This document shows positions 1 through 5,949 of a DNA stretch of 8,567 nt, in pieces. A program made the position numbers and the translations under genes. Position 1 is the first letter of the stretch; every line of letters starts with the position of its first letter. The stretch comes from Acidobacteriota bacterium (GTDB lineage: Bacteria; Acidobacteriota; Blastocatellia; RBC074), in NCBI GenBank assembly GCA_013140935.1, contig JABFSD010001058.1, positions 1 to 8,567 on the forward strand, in the 5' to 3' direction. The notes below the pieces were generated by a model that saw nothing but the letters and a program-made list of their open reading frames with translations, did not search any database and was not told the DNA's origin.

Positions 1-1
1 T

Positions 2-592
2 ATGAGACCCGGTCAGGGTTTGATCGTTGCCGACGGTTTGCAGGGCAAGCCCATTGTCAATGCGAGCGGTTGTTTCGTTTGGCTCGAAGAAGACCTGAAT
101 CAATTGCAAAAGGTTTCGGTTGATCCGGGGACGTTGCCTTACGAGAAAGTTGAGTGGGAGCGCAGCCGCCTGAAGCTGCCGCCTGACATCACGACCATTG
201 AGTTGCCGCCGCGCGTTGATTACGCCTTCACGCCCGGCATCACGGGATTGCGCGGGCGGTTGATCGAAACGCAAGTTACGCCGCCGCAACCCGCTACCCC
301 GGTGCCCAAGGCTGCGGTGCATTTGCAGTGGCTTGACGAGAACGGCCTTTGGCAAGACGTAACCACTATTTCTCACAGCAATGAGAATGGCGATTTCGTG
401 ACGATCTTGCGCCTGGCTCTGACCGAAGCGCCGCCACTCGACCCCAACGGATTTGTCACCGTGCGGCTCAGCGTGAGCCGTGACGGAGGCACTGAATTTC
501 ACTCGAATCATTTGAAAATCCTGCAAGGCCGCGTCACCGATCCGACCACGCTGGAGCCTTTGACGTTTGCCTGGGATGAGTTTCAACCCTGA
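2..592 (+). CDS. beta-rich protein, carboxypeptidase regulatory-like (5' end probably outside window)
   Basis: The frame is open from the left edge to the TGA at 590-592. The ATG at base 2 has no visible ribosome binding site, so I treat this as the C-terminal 196 residues of a longer protein. Two beta-sandwich-like stretches can be seen. Residues about 14-45 (GKPIVNASGCFVWLEED, then a valine-rich strand ending in PGTLPYE) look like the second half of a carboxypeptidase regulatory-like domain. Residues about 80-180 start GLRGRLIE, contain AAVHLQWLDENGLW and NENGDFVT, and look like a second such domain. No signal peptide or membrane segment is seen in the visible part. Proteins with such domains occur near the Afp16-like end of some eCIS clusters, which fits its place before the sheath gene. 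Its role is unknown; surface or target binding is only a guess. The assignment rests on pattern, not on a search. Confidence 0.65.
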   Translation: MRPGQGLIVADGLQGKPIVNASGCFVWLEEDLNQLQKVSVDPGTLPYEKVEWERSRLKLPPDITTIELPPRVDYAFTPGITGLRGRLIETQVTPPQPATPVPKAAVHLQWLDENGLWQDVTTISHSNENGDFVTILRLALTEAPPLDPNGFVTVRLSVSRDGGTEFHSNHLKILQGRVTDPTTLEPLTFAWDEFQP

Positions 593-628
593 ATTCTCAA
601 CCCTGCATTCTCAACGCTGAATTCGTAA
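587..628 (+). repeat. three tandem 14-bp units between genes 1 and 2
   Basis: Three head-to-tail units are visible: CCCTGAATTCTCAA (587-600), CCCTGCATTCTCAA (601-614) and CGCTGAATTCGTAA (615-628). Units 1 and 2 differ by one base and unit 3 is more diverged. The TGA stop of the upstream gene lies inside unit 1. The array ends one base before the AAGGAG ribosome binding site (630-635) of the cysteine-rich gene, so it makes up almost the whole intergenic gap. It looks like a local duplication. I see no stem-loop in it. Confidence 0.85.
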
Positions 629-643
629 CAAGGAGACAACGCA

Positions 644-1807
644 ATGACTGACAATTCATATAAGCATGGAGGCTGTGACTGCCATCCTTTGACTGGAGAG
701 CACGCCGATCAACCTCATTCGGCTGGAGACGCGAAGGACTGTAAAGAGCAGCCGAAGAACCCGGCTACGCCGCCGACCTGGACTGAGCCGAATCCCTGTG
801 AGCACAAAGACCCATGCTGCGACTGCAAAACGGTACCGACGTCGGAGCCTGACTGTCTCGAAAATTTGATCACGGCGAAAACGGTGGAAATTGCCGCCGC
901 CGAAAAAGCCAAGGCGTTCAAAACAGACCTGGAGGCTTTACTGGTTAAGGCCAAAGCCGCCAAACAGGAATACACCCAGGAAAAGCATGACAAGCTCGTC
1001 AAGTTGTGGGACGAACAAGATAAAAGCATCGAGGAACTCATCAGAAAACTCGTTTGCGCCCTGCCATGTTGGTACTGCGTGATTGAATGCTATGTGTGTC
1101 CCTACCTCAACAAGATGCGCGAGGCCGAAGAGCGGCTGAAATGGGATCCCACGTTATACCCGGCGGCGCACAATCTTTATGACCTCTTAAGCTGGCACAC
1201 CAGAGATAAAGAGAGGAAAGAACGCCGGTTCAATCGCGTCAAGAGCGTGCTGACGGCCTGGGAAAAACCCGCGCAAACCATTGAGAAAACCCTGACAGAC
1301 AATGCCAAGCTGATCGCTGATGCGAATAAGGCACTGGCTACCGACACCTCCAAAGTCGTCTTCGACGTATTTCTGAAATTGCTGCCACTTCATCTCGCGA
1401 TCGCGCCACCGCAAAGTGAGAAATGGACTACGCGGATTGACTCGTCATACACCCAATTTTGTTGCTGCGACAAGCCTGATCCTGACGATTGCTGCGGGCC
1501 TGATGTAGGCAAAACGGAATGGAGCCTGCGCCAACGCATCATCGGTCCGCAACCTTATCTGGTTCATCCCAACGATTATCTCAAGATTATCTGCTGTCTG
1601 GTGGACACGCGATACGGCCCGGCGCAAACCGATTTTGCCGATGCTGAGGCCGCAGTGATGAAAGTCGAGAGCGAGATCAAGCGCAACAAGTCGCTGATTG
1701 AAGAGGGCCTGAAATCGTTTGACAAAGTTGCCCGGGGCGCGATTCCCAGCGTGATTGATTGCGCTGATTTCAAACCAGGCGACACCAACCAACAGCAATC
1801 TGTGTGA
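644..1807 (+). CDS. cysteine-rich protein of unknown function in eCIS operon
   Basis: I do not recognise this 387-residue protein. AAGGAG at 630-635 stands 8 bases before the ATG, which supports the start. It has 21 cysteines in three groups. The N-terminal group has C11, C13, C33, C52, C58, C59, C61 and C71 in a Pro/Asp-rich, probably unstructured region. The middle group is C138, C142, C145, C149 and C152. The C-terminal group has the triplet C273-C275, the pairs C283-C284 and C317-C318, and C373. Residues about 72-250 are Lys/Glu/Ala-rich and look mostly helical, possibly coiled coil. There is no signal peptide or clear membrane helix, so the cysteines are probably reduced or metal-bound in the cytoplasm, unless the protein is carried out with the particle. 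It lies 21 bases before the sheath gene. It could be an accessory structural protein, a metal-binding protein or cargo; the sequence does not decide. Confidence 0.85.
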   Translation: MTDNSYKHGGCDCHPLTGEHADQPHSAGDAKDCKEQPKNPATPPTWTEPNPCEHKDPCCDCKTVPTSEPDCLENLITAKTVEIAAAEKAKAFKTDLEALLVKAKAAKQEYTQEKHDKLVKLWDEQDKSIEELIRKLVCALPCWYCVIECYVCPYLNKMREAEERLKWDPTLYPAAHNLYDLLSWHTRDKERKERRFNRVKSVLTAWEKPAQTIEKTLTDNAKLIADANKALATDTSKVVFDVFLKLLPLHLAIAPPQSEKWTTRIDSSYTQFCCCDKPDPDDCCGPDVGKTEWSLRQRIIGPQPYLVHPNDYLKIICCLVDTRYGPAQTDFADAEAAVMKVESEIKRNKSLIEEGLKSFDKVARGAIPSVIDCADFKPGDTNQQQSV

Positions 1808-1828
1808 ACTGATTGAAGGAGAATCACC

Positions 1829-3403
1829 ATGGCTGAATATTTACATCCCGGTGTTTACATCGAAGAAATCGAACGCGGCCCGCGACCAATTGAGGGCGTA
1901 CCTACCAGCACGGCGGCGTTAATCGGTGAGGCCGAGCGTGGTTCCACCATGCCGCGCCTGGTCACGAGTTACAAAGATTACCAACGCTGGTTCGGCGACG
2001 TTTTCGCCCCGAACAAATTTTTGCCCTATGCGACCAACGGCTTTTTTGAAAACGGCGGCAAACGGGCCTATATCGCCCGCCTCGTGGGCGATGGAGCGAC
2101 GACGGCTTCGGCGGTTTTCGGCGAACTCGTCGTGCGGGCGGCAGGCCCCGGACTGTGGGGTACGCGCGTGAAAGTGAAAATTTCCCCTGGCTCGACGAAA
2201 CGCGCCGATGGCACCGCCGTAGGCTTCCGCCTGCAAATGGCTTATTGGAGCGGGAACGGCGCCGTGCCGGATTTCGATCCCTTTTCCGACCGCCTCTCAA
2301 CGCCCCGCCCGGCGCTGATTGAAGACTTTGACGATCTTGAGACTGATGAGTCTTCGCCAGATTTTTATGGCAAGCGGGTGCCGTTCATTGATCTTGAAAA
2401 GGGAGAAATGAATCAGGGGCCGGAAAGTTCCGCGCTCGGCATGCTCGTGCGCAATGCGGGCGTACCTGCCACGGCGCGACCGGGAGACGGGATACAGGTA
2501 CTGAATGGCGGAGCCGACGATCCGGCGGCGCTGGGCGTGGACGATTACACCGGCAATGCCATTGCGGGGGGCCGCAGCATACAGGGGCTTAGCGCACTTG
2601 AACTCGATCCTTACCGTGAAGTGGCGCTGGTTTATGCGCCCGGTGTGGATGGCGACATTGCGAAAACCATCGTCGCTCATTGTGAGCGGCTGCGGTTTCG
2701 TTTTGCCGTGGTTGACGCTCCCAAAGGGAAGAGCAGTGCCAGTGAACTGAATCCACGCGATTCCGTCACCGACAGCCAATATGCAGGGTTTTATTACCCC
2801 TGGATCATGACCGCCGACCCGCGCACGGGCGCGCGCAAATTGATTCCGCCGGGCGGACACGTGCTGGGCGTATATGCGCGCTCCGACACCGAACGGGGCG
2901 TATTCAAAGCGCCCGCCAACGAAATCCTGCGCGGCGCGCTGACGCTCGAATACGACATCAATGACAGCTTGCAGGATGTTCTGAATCCCAAAGGCGTCAA
3001 CGCCATTCGCAGTTTCCCCGGACGCGGCATACGGGTTTGGGGAGCGCGCACGATTACTTCCAACGCGCTGTGGAAGTATGTCAGCGTAAGGCGGCTTTTC
3101 ATTTTTCTCGAACGTTCTATTTATGAAGGGACGCAATGGGTCGTGTTCGAGCCTAACGACGACCGGCTTTGGGCACGCGTGGAAGACACCATTCGTTTAT
3201 TCCTGCGCAGCCAATGGCGTCTCGGCGCGTTGTTTGGCCGTACGGAACAGGAAGCCTTCTTCATCACCTGCAACCGCACCACGATGACACAGGACGATAT
3301 CTTGAACGGAAGACTGATTTGTGAAATCGGCATTGCACCGGTTCGCCCGGCTGAATTCGTGGTCTTTCGCATTTTCCAAAACACCGCTGAGGCTCAGCGT
3401 TAG
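1829..3403 (+). CDS. contractile tail sheath protein
   Basis: This 524-residue protein is the contractile outer sheath; its subunits wrap the tube and shorten to drive it into the target. The N-terminus has the family signature PGVYIEEI (7-14), followed by RPIEGVPTSTAA (19-30). A loading region follows with LVTSYKDYQRWFG and FFENGGKRAYIARLVG. The conserved C-terminal domain has VSVRRLFIFLERSIYEGTQW from 418, then FEPND, TIRLFLRSQWRLGALFG and, at the end, EIGIAPVRPAEFVVFRI. Residues of about 120-380 form the more variable protruding domain. AAGGAG at 1816-1821 lies 7 bases before the ATG. Afp and PVC have several sheath paralogues, while this window shows only one, so the whole sheath may be a homopolymer. 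It is the only complete gene here that ends in TAG. Length and motifs are those of a full, intact sheath. Confidence 0.98.
   Translation: MAEYLHPGVYIEEIERGPRPIEGVPTSTAALIGEAERGSTMPRLVTSYKDYQRWFGDVFAPNKFLPYATNGFFENGGKRAYIARLVGDGATTASAVFGELVVRAAGPGLWGTRVKVKISPGSTKRADGTAVGFRLQMAYWSGNGAVPDFDPFSDRLSTPRPALIEDFDDLETDESSPDFYGKRVPFIDLEKGEMNQGPESSALGMLVRNAGVPATARPGDGIQVLNGGADDPAALGVDDYTGNAIAGGRSIQGLSALELDPYREVALVYAPGVDGDIAKTIVAHCERLRFRFAVVDAPKGKSSASELNPRDSVTDSQYAGFYYPWIMTADPRTGARKLIPPGGHVLGVYARSDTERGVFKAPANEILRGALTLEYDINDSLQDVLNPKGVNAIRSFPGRGIRVWGARTITSNALWKYVSVRRLFIFLERSIYEGTQWVVFEPNDDRLWARVEDTIRLFLRSQWRLGALFGRTEQEAFFITCNRTTMTQDDILNGRLICEIGIAPVRPAEFVVFRIFQNTAEAQR
3385..3399 (+). other. short perfect hairpin at the end of the sheath gene
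   Basis: CGCTGA and TCAGCG (3385-3390 and 3394-3399) form a perfect 6-bp stem around GGC, ending two bases before the TAG stop. No T-run follows, so it is not a standard terminator. It could slow decay of the sheath message or reduce readthrough into the next gene. It could also be chance, because it sits in coding sequence. Confidence 0.3.
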
Positions 3404-3404
3404 C

Positions 3405-3434
3405 AGCACCAGCTTGAGGAGCACCAGCTCGAGG
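3405..3434 (+). repeat. two tandem 15-bp units between sheath and tube genes
   Basis: AGCACCAGCTTGAGG (3405-3419) is followed directly by AGCACCAGCTCGAGG (3420-3434), with one mismatch. Each unit ends in GAGG, so the duplication doubles a Shine-Dalgarno-like core. The second copy, GAGGA at 3431-3435, lies 9 bases before the tube ATG at 3445. Read in the sheath frame after the TAG, the repeat would encode HQLEE twice. Confidence 0.85.
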
Positions 3435-3444
3435 AACAATTGAT

Positions 3445-3888
3445 ATGGCACGCAATGATCCGCTTCGCAATTTTCGCTTCCGTCTGGAAATAGACAACAT
3501 CACCCAGGCCGGGTTCAGCGATGTCGCTATCGCTGAAACGACGATTGATGCCGTTGATTACCGCGAAGGGAACGACCCGCCTCACGTACGCAAACTGAGC
3601 GGCCTGACGAAATACGGCAACATCACGCTCAAGTCTGGCATGACCGTGGGGGGCAGCGCTCTCGACCTTTTCAAGTGGCATAGGGATGTTTCAACCGGTC
3701 AGGTCACGACGAGCCGCAAGAATGTCGCAATCGTAGTGCAAGACGAATCAGGCCAGGACAAGGCGCGTTTCGTCGTCACTGACGCATGGCCGGTGAAATA
3801 CGATCCCAGCGACCTGAGCGGCAAAGGGAACGAAGTCATGATCGAACTGCTCGAACTCGTCAATGAAGGCATCGAGCGCATGGCCTGA
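3445..3888 (+). CDS. inner tube protein (T4 gp19-like), first paralogue
   Basis: At 147 residues it has the normal length of a phage or eCIS tail tube protein. Its hexamers stack to form the inner tube inside the sheath. The family start DPLRNFRFRLEID (5-17), then AGFSDV (22-27), is clear. KLSGLTKYGNITLKSGMT (50-67) and LFKWH (75-79) match the conserved core, and a late VTDAWPVKYDPSDL precedes the strand ending IELLELV. The start is supported by GAGGA at 3431-3435. It follows the sheath gene by 41 bases, the usual pairing. Given its place next to the sheath it is probably the major tube subunit, corresponding to Afp1/Pvc1. That choice between the two tube paralogues in the window is inferred from gene order. 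Confidence 0.95.
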   Translation: MARNDPLRNFRFRLEIDNITQAGFSDVAIAETTIDAVDYREGNDPPHVRKLSGLTKYGNITLKSGMTVGGSALDLFKWHRDVSTGQVTTSRKNVAIVVQDESGQDKARFVVTDAWPVKYDPSDLSGKGNEVMIELLELVNEGIERMA

Positions 3889-3926
3889 AAAGGTGTTCAG
3901 CAAAGAAGATCACCAAGGAGATCAAC

Positions 3927-4331
3927 ATGGGTACGACGCAACACGGTTTTCAAACCGAGATCGAATTCGAATTGCCGAAGGGTTTGGTAGACGAATCGGG
4001 TGCCTTGCATCGGCGCGGGACGATGCGTCTGGCTACGGCTGCCGACGAGATTCTGCCGTTGCGCGATCCGCGCGTGCAGCAGAACGAAGCCTATCTGGTG
4101 GTCATCGTGTTGGCGCGGGTCATCACGCGGCTCGGTACGCTGGCGGATGTTCACACCGGGGTGATCGAAAACCTATACGCTTCGGATCTCGCTTACCTGC
4201 AACGGCTTTACGAAAAGTTCAATGCCAGTGACGAGACGGAAACGGACGTGGTGCCCGAAAAGCAGTGGGCGGCGGCAGCGACAGTGGGCGGGAAACCGCT
4301 GCGGAGGTTTGCCGCCATGGGGGAAGCATGA
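3927..4331 (+). CDS. small protein resembling phage tail assembly proteins
   Basis: This 134-residue acidic protein starts after AAGGAG (3915-3920, 6 bases from the ATG). The core has GTMRLATAADEILPLRDPRV (about 31-50), then NEAYLVVIVLARVITRLG, a mostly hydrophobic helix, then IENLYASDLAYLQRLYEKFN. This looks like the small tail-assembly or chaperone-type proteins that lie after the tube gene in phages such as Mu, and like the protein in the same place in many eCIS clusters. By that analogy it would help tube or baseplate assembly in the cytoplasm rather than be a large part of the particle. The tail after residue 100 is Ala/Glu-rich and probably flexible. Its TGA overlaps the next ATG (ATGA at 4328-4331). 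The gene is certain; the chaperone role is inferred. Confidence 0.75.
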   Translation: MGTTQHGFQTEIEFELPKGLVDESGALHRRGTMRLATAADEILPLRDPRVQQNEAYLVVIVLARVITRLGTLADVHTGVIENLYASDLAYLQRLYEKFNASDETETDVVPEKQWAAAATVGGKPLRRFAAMGEA

Positions 4332-4561
4332 GGGCCTATCCTGTGAAGTTGTTGTATGAGGAGATGGCCTTTATTGCCAGCCACTTTCATTGGTCTCACA
4401 GCGAACTGATGCAACTCGATCATCGTGAGCGGCGGCGTTGGTGTCGTGAGATTTCGGCGATCAACCGCACACTCGAAAGTGCGTCTTCGCATATGTCTTC
4501 GCATACGCCCTCGCATACATCTGAGGTAAGCCTGTTCGAGATAGGGAGGAAGCAACGATGA
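4328..4561 (+). CDS. DUF6760-like small eCIS protein
   Basis: This is a 77-residue protein. I place the start at 4328, in an ATGA overlap with the gene before. An in-frame ATG at 4265 lies well inside that gene, and the family-like sequence begins only at YPVKLLYEEMAFIASHFHW (4-22). HRERRRW (32-38) followed by EISAINR (41-47) completes the pattern I associate with DUF6760, a small eCIS-associated family found next to tube genes. Its job is not known to me; a tube or baseplate accessory is likely from context. The C-terminal 25 residues are unusual: residues 53-64 come from a 12-bp tandem repeat and read SSHMSSHTPSHT. There is no strong ribosome binding site, so it probably depends on coupling to the upstream gene. 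Confidence 0.8.
   Translation: MRAYPVKLLYEEMAFIASHFHWSHSELMQLDHRERRRWCREISAINRTLESASSHMSSHTPSHTSEVSLFEIGRKQR
4484..4519 (+). repeat. three tandem 12-bp units inside the DUF6760-like gene
   Basis: TCTTCGCATATG (4484-4495), TCTTCGCATACG (4496-4507) and CCCTCGCATACA (4508-4519) are in-frame direct repeats encoding SSHM, SSHT and PSHT. Because the unit is four codons, gain or loss of a unit would keep the frame. A related 12-mer, CCTTCGCATACG, also in frame and encoding PSHT, lies at 5622-5633 in the Arg-rich gene. Confidence 0.8.
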
Positions 4562-4983
4562 ATCGTCACGACCCTTTGCGCGGCTTTCGCTTTCTGCTCG
4601 AAATTGATGGCATCACCAGCGCCGGTTTCACGCGGGTTAAGGGAATCGTGCGCGAAGTGAAATACGAATCTTATCGCGAGGGCGGCGTCATCGAGTACGA
4701 ACACAAGCTCATCACGCAGGTCTCTTATCCGGTCGTCGTACTCGAACGTGGGCTGGCGATGGATGACTTGTGGAAGTGGGCGCTGGATACCGCCGATGGC
4801 GAAATCAAACGCAAGACCATTCGCATTCGTTTGCAGAACGAAGCCAACGAGCGGCAGTGGGCTTGGCAGATCGAGCATGCGCTGCCGGTTAAATGGGCTG
4901 CGTCGGACATGGATGCGCAAACCTCGCCCGTCGTGATGGAAAGTCTGGAACTCGCTCATCACGGCTTGAGGAAAGCGGCATGA
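4558..4983 (+). CDS. inner tube protein (T4 gp19-like), second paralogue
   Basis: This 141-residue protein is a second tube protein and a clear paralogue of the one at 3445. DPLRGFRFLLEIDGI lines up with DPLRNFRFRLEIDNI, and AGFTRV with AGFSDV. It also has YREGG, LERGLAMDDLWKWA and a late ALPVKWAASDMDA before the terminal strand ending in SLELAHHGL. GGGAGGA at 4544-4550 lies 7 bases before the ATG, which overlaps the previous stop (ATGA). In Afp/PVC-type particles a second tube protein (Afp5/Pvc5) begins the tube on the baseplate. The position here, upstream of the baseplate genes, suggests the same tube-initiator role. That role is inferred from context; the family call is firm. Confidence 0.94.
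   Translation: MNRHDPLRGFRFLLEIDGITSAGFTRVKGIVREVKYESYREGGVIEYEHKLITQVSYPVVVLERGLAMDDLWKWALDTADGEIKRKTIRIRLQNEANERQWAWQIEHALPVKWAASDMDAQTSPVVMESLELAHHGLRKAA
4968..4974 (+). promoter_or_regulatory. ribosome binding site fixing the start at 4980
   Basis: GAGGAAA lies 5 bases before the ATG at 4980 and inside the end of the second tube gene. It selects 4980 over the in-frame ATG at 4893, which would overlap the tube gene by about 90 bases. Confidence 0.65.
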
Positions 4984-5939
4984 GATGTGTGGGCAGACCA
5001 GCAATTGTTTTCGCGGCTCGCAACGCTGCCCGGCGTTTTGCCCCTCAGATCGTCAAGACCGAGCAGCGCCGCATGAACTGGCGTTCCCTCGCTTTGCACT
5101 GGCGGCGAGACCGCAGGCCGTTAAGGCAAGCGGCAGCGCGCGTGACGGCGCAAACGACGGTTATCCGGTTGTCGCAATTTCATTATCACTTGGCGGCGCA
5201 CTCGAATGAGCGGGTTCGGATTGAACGCCAGACTGCGTCTGTGCCGGCACTGACGACACCATGGACGCGCGTCACTTTCCATCATCACAGGCAGTCGGGC
5301 TGGCTGTCGGTACGAGCTGCCGCGCCCTTGCCTCACTTTACGCGCGTTTTGCTGATGGCGCAGCCCGCGCGCCTTTTATCGCCGCCAACGCATGCGCGGG
5401 AAACAGTTTCGCTGAGCAATCGCTCGCGCTTGCCGAACGCGCCACCAGCGGTGTTGCGCTATGCCCGGCGACGCAGTGCCGTGCTTTTCGAGCGCCGTGT
5501 GAATGTCCTGCGCGTGAGTGAGGCGGAACGGACGCGACCGTTACCAGGTTACTCGCGGAGTCAAACGCACTGGTTGCCAGTGTCGGTCGCGCGCTCATCG
5601 AAAGAGGATGACGAGTCGGTTCCTTCGCATACGCAACCTGACAGGCCGTACCAGTTTCCGGTTGAACAGATGGAAGAACTCGTGTGGCGCAAACGACAAC
5701 CGCTGCCAATAACCAATGAGAGCGGCGCTACGCCAGAACGGGTTGAATTTTCGCGGGGAGGCGCTGTGCGTTCCGTCGCAACCCATGAAATGCCGCAAGG
5801 CGTATCGGCGTTCAGCGAGCGGCCCGCAGCCTCGCTCGTGGCAACGCTTGATCCGGGACTGTTAGACCGGTTGACGAATGATGTGATTCACCGCGTAGAA
5901 AAACGCATGCGCATCGAGCGCGAACGACGCGGGCTTTGA
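4980..5939 (+). CDS. arginine-rich eCIS protein of unknown function
   Basis: This 319-residue protein overlaps the tube gene by ATGA and ends 10 bases before the next gene. About 51 residues are Arg and only about 4 are Lys, an extreme bias. Residues 1-230 look low in complexity and probably disordered, with Arg pairs, PLP motifs and a His triplet (HHH near 100). A stretch with VEQMEELVWRKRQP and the last 30 residues look ordered. Residues 290-319 (LDPGLLDRLTNDVIHRVEKR, then MRIERERRGL) form a strongly amphipathic charged helix. I recall similar C-terminal helices ending in RERRG-type sequence in otherwise variable proteins at this place in other eCIS clusters. I infer that the tail docks on the tube or LysM adaptor while the long front part is a flexible linker or packing segment. 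No enzyme motif, signal peptide or membrane segment is visible. Confidence 0.75.
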   Translation: MRCVGRPAIVFAARNAARRFAPQIVKTEQRRMNWRSLALHWRRDRRPLRQAAARVTAQTTVIRLSQFHYHLAAHSNERVRIERQTASVPALTTPWTRVTFHHHRQSGWLSVRAAAPLPHFTRVLLMAQPARLLSPPTHARETVSLSNRSRLPNAPPAVLRYARRRSAVLFERRVNVLRVSEAERTRPLPGYSRSQTHWLPVSVARSSKEDDESVPSHTQPDRPYQFPVEQMEELVWRKRQPLPITNESGATPERVEFSRGGAVRSVATHEMPQGVSAFSERPAASLVATLDPGLLDRLTNDVIHRVEKRMRIERERRGL

Positions 5940-5949
5940 GCAAGAAGAT

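Noticed and set aside
1055..1150. Hydrophobic Cys-rich stretch of the cysteine-rich protein as a membrane anchor.
   Set aside because: The hydrophobic run is short, contains Pro and Glu, and is flanked by highly charged helices. The protein has no signal peptide, so a membrane segment is not supported.
2297..3136. A 279-codon open frame on the minus strand opposite the sheath gene.
   Set aside because: It lies wholly inside a well-supported sheath gene, has no recognisable motif or ribosome binding site, and such antisense frames are common in GC-rich codon use. The minus-strand frames at 4420-5004 and 7960-8424 are rejected for the same reasons.
3863..4231. A plus-strand 122-codon frame bridging the first tube gene and the next gene.
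   Set aside because: It overlaps two real genes in another frame. The competing gene at 3927 has an AAGGAG site and a family-like sequence, while this frame is Arg/Gly-rich shadow sequence.
4265..4331. Possible programmed -1 frameshift from the tail-assembly-like gene into the DUF6760-like frame, as in the lambda G/GT and Mu tail chaperones; GGGAAAC at 4290-4296 resembles a slippery heptamer.
   Set aside because: The downstream frame is indeed -1 and open, but the zero-frame codons are GGG AAA C, not G GGA AAC, so the heptamer is in the wrong phase. The GGGGGAA near 4319-4325 does not allow A-site re-pairing. The DUF6760-like protein has its own coupled ATG exactly where its family-like sequence starts.
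4893..4979. A longer start for the Arg-rich gene at 4893.
   Set aside because: It would overlap the second tube gene by about 90 bases. The ATG at 4980 has a GAGGAAA site and forms the same ATGA overlap as its neighbours.
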